Of a DNA stretch of 64,000 nucleotides, positions 1 to 9,194 are shown piece after piece (the first letter of the stretch is position 1; every line of letters begins with the position of its first letter). The translations under genes were made by a program, and so were the position numbers. This DNA is from Macrostomum hystrix (lineage: Eukaryota > Platyhelminthes > Macrostomidae). The stretch spans positions 930,001 through 994,000 of the forward strand of contig CATNEN010000007.1 of the NCBI GenBank assembly GCA_950097015.1, read 5' to 3'. Below the pieces are notes generated by a model. That model did no database searches and was not told where the DNA came from. It worked only from the letters and a program-made list of their open reading frames with translations.

Positions 1-710
1 CCAACAACGGAGAAATAGTTGAAGGAGTTCGCGTCAATATTAGGTACGGGCCAGCTCGACTTTAGGTTAGCCTGGCTGAACCAGTTTTGATTAGTTAGTC
101 CCGGCTTTGAAGCGTCAAAGGTCAGTCTCAGAACTGGAACGCTATTCTTGTACAGAACCACGTGAATCTCTTGCATGGTTAGCAGGGAGACAAGTGAGTT
201 CAAATTGTCCAGAAGATCCGAACGAAACACGTCCGGCTGTTCCGTTGGGCTATCGACCGCCATCTTAATTGCGTACGCTTTTCCAGATGTGCTTACAAAG
301 GTGTCCCATATCTTGAGACCGACTTCAGCTCGCATGGTGAAGATCAGGTAAGATTGAATATTTGTAGGGACAGGCGATTCACAGGACTGCCAGGACTCGA
401 ATCCTAATGCTGAGGATGGCAAACACTTGTACGGACACTCACTCTTCATAATAAAGCACTCGCCAGTTTTTACAATCACCTGCTCAACAGATGGCGATCC
501 GGGAGCGACTGACTCGATTACGAAGTCACGATGTACTTTAGCTAGCCAACAGTCAGGCGGCTTGGAGATCAGTGAGATGTCTTTCATAGCGTCAAGACAT
601 TGCATATGGGCAAATAGCTTTTGAGGACGGAAGCAGGTATTAGCAGACACGCTTGTGAAGACCACAGAGCACAGGATAGTCACCACGAATCTAACACTAC
701 GGTTCTCCAT
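1..710 (-). CDS. Secreted protein, N-terminal 236 codons, runs off left edge
   Basis: Reading the minus strand from the ATG at 710, the frame stays open to position 1 with no stop, giving at least 236 residues of one exon. The first ~23 residues form a signal peptide: MENRSVR, then a hydrophobic run (FVVTILCSVVF) and a small-residue site near SVSA. The mature part has spaced cysteines (TCFRP, MQCLD, DCWLA, GECF, SECPYKC, QSCES), suggesting disulfides and secretion or surface display. The distal part contains NWFSQANLKSSW and NYFSVVG, which look like a conserved extracellular-domain motif I cannot name with certainty. The ATG is the first after an AT-rich leader, and no TM segment is visible in this part. 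It could be a receptor ectodomain or a free secreted protein. Function is not inferred. Confidence 0.72.
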   Translation of the reverse strand, partial: MENRSVRFVVTILCSVVFTSVSANTCFRPQKLFAHMQCLDAMKDISLISKPPDCWLAKVHRDFVIESVAPGSPSVEQVIVKTGECFIMKSECPYKCLPSSALGFESWQSCESPVPTNIQSYLIFTMRAEVGLKIWDTFVSTSGKAYAIKMAVDSPTEQPDVFRSDLLDNLNSLVSLLTMQEIHVVLYKNSVPVLRLTFDASKPGLTNQNWFSQANLKSSWPVPNIDANSFNYFSVV

Positions 711-2245
711 TTCAGCTGTTAGCAGAAGCAAAATTAAAAATGGAGTTGCACACCATTTTTTACTAATGGATGGAAAATAAACTTTCATTTAAATTGCGAG
801 GTCGCTGTTCTCAAGCAGCGTGATCATCGGGCTGAATCCATCAGCTACAATAGAAACATCACCCTGGGCGTGACGCGCTGTGTCTTAAAAAACCTAAGAC
901 GCAGTTCGTTGCATATCTGCAACTGAGTTCTTTTAGAAATTCACGCGTTAGAACTTGCATCACTGCACATCAAAGTCTATTGTATCCAATTCCACAAAGA
1001 TATGCAGTGGCATTTAGCACTAGACGAGAGCGTGATCTGCGTTTTAAAGAGTTAAATAAAACTGCAAAAAAATGTGAAAGGCACACCAGTTTCAATGCAG
1101 TGAAAACTCTGCTACATGCATATGTACATAAACTCATGCACATTATTCGTTATTCCTTATTTGTTTTGTTCTGTTTTGATTTTCCGACGTCCTGGCAAGC
1201 CTTCATGTAAGCTGGGGTGTTACCGTTGAGCTGGACGCCTAGCTCGCATCTCCTGGTGAGACCGGCCATTTCTTTTACCTGCTTCATTTCGAACACTGCC
1301 TCGAGACCAAAGGGGTTCATTGAGGTCCTTAACAAGGTATAGGGCAGCGCTTGCTGAGCCTTTGTGAGCGCGATACCTTCCACCCCTTTTTCTAGCATGA
1401 ACGCCTTGTTGCGCCTAATTGCTCATGCAAGCCCTCGCGACTGCATCGTGCAGCTAAACCTATTGGGGTCTAAAACATTTGGAGTCAAGGTCTCGGCCTA
1501 AGTTGGATTCCTGGGCATTCTCGTGGCAGCCATCCCAGCAACGAGAGAGCTGGTCGATATAACATGGCAAAAACGGTTCGCTTCGAAAGGATCCTTTCTA
1601 GCTCCTTCCCATCACCCCAACTAGCTGTCGCTGTCATCTCTCGGATCAACTAGTAGTGGGTGGCTTCCAAGCACAAGGAATTAGATTAAATACCATGACA
1701 CCATTCGACTGCTGGCATGCAGTCTTGTGCTACCGTCACTTGTGCCCTTCGAAAGGCTCTATTCGGACTCGACAGCAGGGACAACAGGGCAGGCATCATT
1801 TTCCTCTCCAGCCAGAGCTATTTTGCAAGGCATCGCCACTTGTTATGTAAAATCCGCAGTGAAGAATCTGTCTCTCATGTGGAGCACTCTCTGCGACTGC
1901 CCCGCATTTTGTTACTTTGCCTGATAGGAACAAATTTGTATAAATATATAAAGTTGTATATCTGTTCAAATCTTATACCAACTGCAGATGCAATAATCTG
2001 TATAATATACTCGTACTCATCCACTAAATTTACACATTTAATTTTGCAAGCAAGACATGTAATTGCTTCATAGATAGTTTTGCGTATGGCTAAATTTATA
2101 TTTGCGTAATGCACTTGAATAGATCTCTGTCTATATTTTGCGACAAATTTAAGGAAAAAGTATTTCCAAGACGCCTTTCATTATACATTATTTAATGTTT
2201 GGTTTGTTTTTATCAGGCGTTACATTTCTATTCTCGTTGGATCGC
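711..2245. other. Gene-poor flank between the secreted-protein gene and the Foldback element
   Basis: About 1.5 kb without a convincing gene. It is AT-rich with a moderately GC-rich patch at about 1200-1850. The only coding-like trace is a minus-strand frame at 1150-1398 (see the pseudogene entry). A small hairpin-capable motif, GTTGCA-TATC-TGCAAC, lies near 910-930. No promoter was identified, although the start of the minus-strand gene at 710 means its promoter should lie here. Confidence 0.4.
1150..1500 (-). pseudogene. Possible decayed coding fragment
   Basis: The minus strand reads an 82-codon frame with protein-like composition (for example FGLEAVFEMKQVKEMAGLTRR) and upstream readable segments interrupted by stops. 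I do not recognise the family. There is no clear start, splice context or partner exon, so a degenerate transposon or gene fragment is the most that can be said. It may be chance. Confidence 0.2.
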
Positions 2246-2484
2246 TGTAATTACACGTATTAATTTCCCGATTGACATTCACATTCACATTCACATTCAA
2301 ACAAGAGTATTGTAACTTAAAAAATAACCATTCAATTACAGCGAAACTTACAAGATCTTCTGATGCAACTAAGATAACGTTCCAAAATAAATATAATTTA
2401 TTTTTGTCAATGCATAAAAGAATTACACAGCTTTGAAATTTGTTCCTATCTCCGCAGTGTATATTCTTGTACTTTCAAAAAGTA

Positions 2485-3705
2485 ACTTCTACTGCATCAA
2501 TCGCAATGAAAATTTACAAAACCTCTGATGCAATCGAGTTGATTGGATGTGTAAAATTTCAGGCTGATTCATGAAAGCGTCTGCGGGTTATTCAATGTTA
2601 AAGTGTGTTTCGTATCTCCGTAGTGTATTTTTGGGAGCCAGCTTGACATTCGCAGGCAGACACTTCTACTGCCTCAATCGCAATGAAAATTTACAAAACC
2701 TCTGATGCAATCGAGTTGATTGGATGTGTAAAATTTCAGGCTGATTCATGAAAGCGTCTGCGGGTTATTCAATGTTAAAGTGTGTTTCGTATCTCCGTAG
2801 TGTATTTTTGGGAGCCAGCTTGACATTCGCAGGCAGACACTTCTACTGCCTCAATCGCAATGAAAATTTACAAAACCTCTGATGCAATCGAGTTGATTGG
2901 ATGTGTAAAATTTCAGGCTGATTCATGAAAGCGTCTGCGGGTTATTCAATGTTAAAGTGTGTTTCGTATCTCCGTAGTGTATTTTTGGGAGCCAGCTTGA
3001 CATTCGCAGGCAGACACTTCTACTGCCTCAATCGCAATGAAAATTTACAAAACCTCTGATGCAATCGAGTTGATTGGATGTGTAAAATTTCAGACTGATT
3101 CATGAAAGCGTCTGCGGGTTATTCAATGTTAAAGTGTGTTCGTATCTCCGTAGTGTATTTTTGGGAGCCAGCTTGACATTCGCAGGCAGACACTTCTACT
3201 GCCTCAATCGCAATGAAAATTTACAAAACCTCTGATGCAATCGAGTTGATTGGATGTGTAAAATTTCAGGCTGATTCATGAAAGCGTCTGCGGGTTATTC
3301 AATGTTAAAGTGTGTTCGTATCTCCGTAGTGTATTTTTGGGAGCCAGCTTGACATTCGCAGGCAGACACTTCTACTGCATCAATCGCAATGAAAATTTAC
3401 AAAACCTCTGATGCAATCGAGTTGATTGGATGTGTAAAATTTCAGACTGATTCATGAAAGCGTCTGCGGGTTATTTAATGTTAAAGTGTGTTTCGTATCT
3501 CCGTAGTGTATTTTTGGGAGCCAGCTTGACATTCGCAGGCAGACACTTCTACTGCATCAATCGCAATGAAAATTTACAAAACCTCTGATGCAATCGAGTT
3601 GATTGGATGTGTAAAAGTTCAGGCTGATTCATGAAAGCGTCTGCGGGTTATTCAATTTTAAAGTGTGTTTCGTATCTCCGTAGTGTATTTTTGGGAGCCA
3701 GTGCA
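2485..3705 (+). repeat. Left-arm tandem array, ~177-bp unit
   Basis: The unit can be anchored on TCTACTGC(A/C)TCAATCGC, seen at 2489, 2665, 2842, 3019, 3195, 3371 and 3547, a period of 176-177 bp. Copies differ only by single substitutions (GCATC/GCCTC, CAGGC/CAGAC) and one-base indels (GTGTTTCG/GTGTTCG), so the array is recently homogenised. It forms the inner part of the left Foldback arm. Confidence 0.93.
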
Positions 3706-3778
3706 GCTTGACATCAGCTCGCAATGAATTCAAGGCAATTGATCTTCGCGGGCTTATAAATCAGCCTGTGTAGTTTTT

Positions 3779-4957
3779 TTACAGTAAAAGAGGGGCTGTG
3801 TGATTTAATGAGAATTTTTTAGTGTTAAGTTGTTTAAGTGTCTTATTGTAGTATTTTTGAACGAATAAATCAGTTTTCGCCCTGCTGAAGTTTCCCAACC
3901 GACAATTCTTGGCCAGATGACCTGGCTGGTTGCACGCGTAGCTACGCCTTGGACCAACAGTCATCGCTGCTGTGCTCGGTGGCGGTTGCTGCATCCTTCC
4001 GACGCGACTAGGACACTCACGCGCTAGGTGGCCGACATCTCCGCACTGAAAGCAAGCACCATGCTGCCTCTGCTGTTGCTCTGCTAGACGACTAGGGGTC
4101 GCGGCGTACGCGCAGGCCCCCCTGTCTCCTAGCAACCCGGGCCCCGGGCCGCGCGGACGCGCAGACCCAGCAGGCGACGGTGCAGCAGACTGTCGAGGAG
4201 GCGGCGTCTGGCTCAGCCGCTTCAGTTGGTCTTCCAGCTCACGGATCCGCTGCTGAAGCGCTCCAAAACCTTCTGAACTGGCGGCTCTGGTGTCCACGGC
4301 AGCCACACCTGATGTCGTCTTCCTGGAGGTCTGGTCCGAGCCTGACGTCTTGGCGGCTAGAGTAGCTGCCTCCTTTCGTCGAACGCAACGCACAGCCTCA
4401 GCGAGAGTAGCAGGCTGTTGAAGGATCACGTACTCCTTGACGCTCTCAGTAGCCTTAATGCCCTTCTTGAATCTGTCCCTTGCAAAACTGTTGACAATCT
4501 CAGCGGGCAGCTCGTCTTCAGGGTAGGCATTCCTCGCCAGCTCCAGCAGTGCATCGGCGTATGCCTCGTAGGTCTCGCCCTCCTTCTGCACTCGTGACTC
4601 CAGCTCCATCCGGTAATCTTCAGTCGTGCGGTGCTGCTGAAACCTTTCCAACAGAGCGTCCGTAAACTCCTGATATTCCAGATCCTCATCCAGCTGTAGA
4701 TTCTCCACCGCTGCAAATGCTGTATTCAAATCCAAGAAGCTAAGCAGGTGCGGCCTTCGAGCGGCCTCCGCAATCTGCGCAGCATCACAATAAGCGTTGA
4801 ACTTCTGCAACCACAGGCGAAAGTTGTCTCCACTAGAATACTTCGGCGGCTTCGCTGGCCTCTGGACATTCTGCGCTGCATTTATCTCCTGCTGCAAGGT
4901 CCGACGCACCGACGCAGTCATCAGCTCCACGAGGCGATTCACTCCTTCGTCTCCCAT
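3779..4957 (-). CDS. gag: LTR-retrotransposon gag protein (captured or stranded)
   Basis: The 392-codon minus-strand ORF has a Retrotrans_gag-like capsid region at residues ~30-200 (WLQKFNAYCDAA, YQEFTDALLERF, YADALLELARNAYPE), a charged linker, then zinc knuckles near the C-terminus. The first, CFQCGDVGHLAREC, is a complete CX2CX4HX4C motif. The second reads SYACNQPGHLAKNC and has lost its first cysteine. Protease, reverse transcriptase, RNase H and integrase are absent: the frame stops at 3779 and Foldback sequence follows. The ATG lies 163 nt inside the LTR/primer-binding junction at 5120/5121, as expected for the 5' end of a Ty3-type element. Gag would package RNA, but this copy has no polymerase. 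Assignment to Ty3/gypsy rather than Bel/Pao is by layout only. Confidence 0.8.
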   Translation of the reverse strand: MGDEGVNRLVELMTASVRRTLQQEINAAQNVQRPAKPPKYSSGDNFRLWLQKFNAYCDAAQIAEAARRPHLLSFLDLNTAFAAVENLQLDEDLEYQEFTDALLERFQQHRTTEDYRMELESRVQKEGETYEAYADALLELARNAYPEDELPAEIVNSFARDRFKKGIKATESVKEYVILQQPATLAEAVRCVRRKEAATLAAKTSGSDQTSRKTTSGVAAVDTRAASSEGFGALQQRIRELEDQLKRLSQTPPPRQSAAPSPAGSARPRGPGPGLLGDRGACAYAATPSRLAEQQQRQHGACFQCGDVGHLARECPSRVGRMQQPPPSTAAMTVGPRRSYACNQPGHLAKNCRLGNFSRAKTDLFVQKYYNKTLKQLNTKKFSLNHTAPLLL

Positions 4958-5100
4958 GACGACAACAAAATCCTCGAATCACAAGATAAAAATATCACGG
5001 CAACAACAAAGCACTGGCAAAAGTCCTAGAAAACACCCCTCCTGAACAGAATCCCTAAGCTAATTAACACATGGGGTCGAGGATCCTAACAGGCACGAAC

Positions 5101-5120
5101 TATCCTGGTCACGACACCAA
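5101..5120 (-). other. Putative primer-binding site
   Basis: Directly inside the LTR terminus, the minus strand reads TTGGTGTCGTGACCAGG, with TGG one base from the LTR end, as where a tRNA 3' end would anneal to prime minus-strand synthesis. Position and the TGG start support it. The primer tRNA cannot be named from sequence alone. Confidence 0.5.
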
Positions 5121-5843
5121 TGTTGTGTCCCGAGACGGGCCAGCCGGCTTCGCCTCTCGCTCAGGACGAGCAGGGAGGTTCAGCACTTCCGTCCTACTAT
5201 GTGTCGGCCTACTGTCGCACTAGACGCACAGGCAGTAAGCCGGCAACCAAGGTCGCAACGAATGCACAGGCCCTGGCGACAAAGTCCTAGTGACTGAACC
5301 CGAAAAGACAGAGGCAGACGACACTTACGTAGGCTTGCAGTGCGGGTTTGCGCTCGGGAGAGCTGGCTGAGTTGATGTATTTTGTCTGGTAGGCGGTGGT
5401 TGGGGTGCTCAACAAAACAAAACAGTCACGTCCGAGGGGGACGAGCGCGCGCACGCCAATAAATAATACCTGGGGTATTACCCCAGGGTGAGCAGGGTAA
5501 TACCCGATCACGGCTAAGCTGCAGGGTAGAGAGAGAAAGTAAGAGAAAGTAAGAGAGAGAACCAGTCGCAGCCTCGCCAATCACGCAGGGTCAATAAGAC
5601 AACTGGGCGAGCCGCGAACCAATGAGAGGGCAGGAACGGAAGATGACAATAACCGGGGGTACGCAACGTCTTAGCTCAACCAATCAGACGCCAGGGGTGA
5701 GAGAAATTGATAGGCAGGCAGGCGCAGAGCAAGAAAGGGGCAGGGGGGCGACTCAAAGTGCAACGCGACTGTGAAAGTGCACCGAAAAATACAGTACATA
5801 GAAACTATTAAATACAGTACATAGAAACTATTAAATCACAACA
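5121..5843 (-). repeat. Solo-end LTR (5' LTR of the gag fragment)
   Basis: The 723-bp segment begins TGTTGTG and ends CACAACA on the plus strand, so it has the TG...CA inverted ends of an LTR. On the minus strand it lies immediately upstream of a primer-binding-like sequence (TTGGTGTCGTGACC, 5107-5120) and the gag start. Inside are GGGGTATTACCCCAGG-type palindromic sequence near 5470 and a direct repeat of ATACAGTACATAGAAACTATTAAAT at about 5791-5836. No second LTR lies on the gag 3' side and no target duplication could be found, so only the 5' end of the retroelement is here. Confidence 0.75.
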
Positions 5844-7200
5844 TATTGAATAACCCGCAGACGCTTTTCATGAATCAGTCTGAAATTTTACACATCCAAT
5901 CAACTCGATTGCATCAGAGGTTTTGTAAATTTTCATTGCGATTGATGCAGTAGAAGTGTCTGCCTGCGAATGTCAAGCTGGCTCCCAAAAATACACTACG
6001 GAGATACGAAACACACTTTAACATTGAATAACCCGCAGACGCTTTCATGAATCAGCCTGAAATTTTACACATCCAATCAACTCGATTGCATCAGAGGTTT
6101 TGTAAATTTTCATTGCGATTGATGCAGTAGAAGTGTCTGCCTGCGAATGTCAAGCTGGCTCCCAAAAATACACTACGGAGATACGAAACACACTTTAACA
6201 TTGAATAACCCGCAGACGCTTTCATGAATCAGCCTGAAATTTTACACATCCAATCAACTCGATTGCATCAGAGGTTTTGTAAATTTTCATTGCGATTGAT
6301 GCAGTAGAAGTGTCTGCCTGCGAATGTCAAGCTGGCTCCCAAAAATACACTACGGAGATACGAACACACTTTAACATTGAATAACCCGCAGACGCTTTCA
6401 TGAATCAGCCTGAAATTTTACACATCCAATCAACTCGATTGCATCAGAGGTTTTGTAAATTTTCATTGCGATTGAGGCAGTAGAAGTGTCTGCCTGCGAA
6501 TGTCAAGCTGGCTCCCAAAAATACACTACGGAGATACGAAACACACTTTAACATTGAATAACCCGCAGACGCTTTCATGAATCAGCCTGAAATTTTACAC
6601 ATCCAATCAACTCGATTGCATCAGAGGTTTTGTAAATTTTCATTGCGATTGATGCAGTAGAAGTGTCTGCCTGCGAATGTCAAGCTGGCTCCCAAAAATA
6701 CACTACGGAGATACGAAACACACTTTAACATTGAATAACCCGCAGACGCTTTCATGAATCAGCCTGAAATTTTACACATCCAATCAACTCGATTGCATCA
6801 GAGGTTTTGTAAATTTTCATTGCGATTGATGCAGTAGAAGTGTCTGCCTGCGAATGTCAAGCTGGCTCCCAAAAATACACTACGGAGATACGAAACACAC
6901 TTTAACATTGAATAACCCGCAGACGCTTTCATGAATCAGCCTGAAATTTTACACATCCAATCAACTCGATTGCATCAGAGGTTTTGTAAATTTTCATTGC
7001 GATTGAGGCAGTAGAAGTGTCTGCCTGCGAATGTCAAGCTGGCTCCCAAAAATACACTACGGAGATACGAAACACACTTTAACATTGAATAACCCGCAGA
7101 CGCTTTCATGAATCAGCCTGAAATTTTACACATCCAATCAACTCGATTGCATCAGAGGTTTTGTAAATTTTCATTGCGATTGATGCAGTAGAAGTTACTT
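5844..7200 (-). repeat. Right-arm tandem array, same ~177-bp unit inverted
   Basis: Reverse-complement copies of the left-arm unit, about seven and a half repeats, start abruptly after the LTR end at 5843 (ATTGAATAACCCGCAG) and merge into the unique part of the right terminal repeat near 7195. The same GCATC/GCCTC variants occur in both arms, showing exchange between arms or recent common amplification. Opposed arms of more than 1.2 kb would form a very large hairpin or cruciform if extruded. Confidence 0.93.
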
Positions 7201-7434
7201 TTTGAAAGTACAAGAATATACACTGCGGAGATAGGAACAAATTTCAAAGCTGTGTAATTCTTTTATGCATTGACAAAAATAAATTATATTTATTTTGGAA
7301 CGTTATCTTAGTTGCATCAGAAGATCTTGTAAGTTTCGCTGTAATTGAATGGTTATTTTTTAAGTTACAATACTCTTGTTTGAATGTGAATGTGAATGTG
7401 AATGTCAATCGGGAAATTAATACGTTGTAATTAC

Positions 7435-9192
7435 TGGAATTTAAATCAACTCCACATTTAAGTTTAAAATTACACACACGCACGTACATTAATGTATCAA
7501 AGTACACACAACTATGGCTATATATTCTCGAGTTGTTGAAATTAAAGTTTTTTTCAATATTCATCCATTAATATATATATTCCATACAGACACCTTACAT
7601 TATTAATAGTAAAAATCGAGCACCATTGAACACCATTACTCAAATTACGATCAAGAGAACTGTAAAGTACATTGATTGATAGTATCCATCATCTAAATTC
7701 ATCTTCAGGCTTGGTCACGGGCCTGACTACACAATAAACCGGTTCGGTAGGCCTACTTCAAATCGCAATCATAATAAAATGTTTTCGATTTAAAAAAAAA
7801 TTTAAGTCCTACATGCTGATGGCAGTGCTACTACTGCTGTAGAATTAAAAAATATGGTTGAAAGACATAAATTAATTACATGGCCTAAATTCTTATGTTA
7901 GCAGCTGCTTTAAATATTGAAGAAATAGATAAGACAAAAATCTGGATTGCCAAAATATAGGATAAGCCTATTATGAATGTCTGTGTTTAAAAGCACCATT
8001 TAAAAGTGAATAAACTTAAATTATCAAATCCATGTAATATCTTAAAAAATATAAAGTAAAAAAATTAAAGTGTTTGAATACCAGAAAAAATTTCCTGGTA
8101 CAAGATGTGTATAACATGAGCAAGACTGTCACTCACTCACACATTCATACAGTCATCAAGTGAGGTCAAATTTCGTGTGATCACACAATTTGCACTAATT
8201 TTTCATCCCTTTGTACATCCCTTTGAACGAGCCTTTACCCTACTTGCACACTCTAAATGACGTGTCAGTTTCAGATACATCAGTAACATCAGTCAGTTGT
8301 GTCCTAGCAACAATAGTAGATACATTGTTAGAACAAACCTAGATTGATTTTATTGACTTTCAATTGTTACCGAACTGTCCCCGGTGTGTTACCAAACTGT
8401 CTCCTGTATGTTACCGAACTGTCTGTTACCGAACTGTCCTGTATTCGGCATTGCTCTAACTAGATTTTGTAGATTTTTTATAACAATTAGCCATAATGGA
8501 CAAATATACATGTATATATTTTTCTATTTACCATGAGTTATATAATTAGCCTAGTAGCCATTAAAATAATATTTTGGCAAATAGAATTTCTAACTTATTT
8601 GACACATTTTTTTCCAATGGAGATAAGAAAAATCAACTTCATGGCAAGCCTATAGCAAAAATTCACCTAGCCATTAGAGATCACAGTATATGTTTGGCTT
8701 GTATCTCAGTGCTCTTTAGAACTTCAAGCAACAAACTTTGATGAGGCCAAATAAAAAATTAATAAATTTCCAAGCTGATCTACAAAAAATATCTAGACTA
8801 TTCCCTTAGTTCTGAAGTTAGCCAATGTAAAAATAGAAAATATTTGTAGGCCTAGTTATTGATAATAACATTAAAATCTTTGTCAGCTAAGCTCATCGTA
8901 TAGAAGCACCAATATTTGACATAATCTAGTAGCAATTGAATTATGAACTTGGACCATTTATTAGTTTTTTCTTCTTTATTATATAATTTGTTCATTATTC
9001 TCCATCAATCCCAGTCCTATTAATCTGCATTCTATTACAGTGTATAATCTGCATTGTATCATTGGTTCACATCAGTAGGAAATGAAGGTATGTCGATAGT
9101 TTTATTATCTCTTCTGTTTTTACAAATACACTTACACAAAGACTGAGGATTTTATATAGTTAAAAGCTTATAAATGCATTTTTATATTTTAG
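7435..9192. other. Intergenic AT-rich stretch upstream of the golgin-like gene
   Basis: No gene is seen. At 8367-8446 a short motif related to GTTACCGAACTGTCC recurs four times within about 80 bp. A good donor-like AATGAAG|GTATGT lies near 9081-9093. Joining it to the coding exon at 9193 would read ATG AAG ATA TGA, so if it is used it ends a 5'UTR exon rather than a coding one. The promoter of the 9195 gene must be here or upstream. Confidence 0.4.
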
Positions 9193-9194
9193 AT

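Larger units (their letters stand above)
2246..7434. mobile_element. Foldback-like DNA transposon, 9-bp TSD, long inverted arms of tandem repeats
   Basis: The element is 2255-7425 and is flanked on both sides by the 9-bp duplication TGTAATTAC (2246-2254 and 7426-7434). Its ends are perfect inverted repeats beginning ACGTATTAATTTCCCGATTG, followed in both arms by four ACATTC hexamers and about 200 bp of matching unique sequence. The left arm (2255 to about 3705) and right arm (5844-7425) then carry seven to eight tandem copies of a ~177-bp unit in opposite orientation. This architecture, terminal inverted repeats built from tandem subrepeats, is that of Foldback elements; Drosophila FB also makes 9-bp duplications and has been linked to Mutator-like elements. 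No transposase ORF is present. The centre (3706-5843) holds an LTR-plus-gag fragment. The element is non-autonomous as seen. Confidence 0.85.

Noticed and set aside
5287-5580. 97-codon minus-strand ORF with a hydrophobic start
   Set aside because: It lies wholly within the LTR; no supporting signals.
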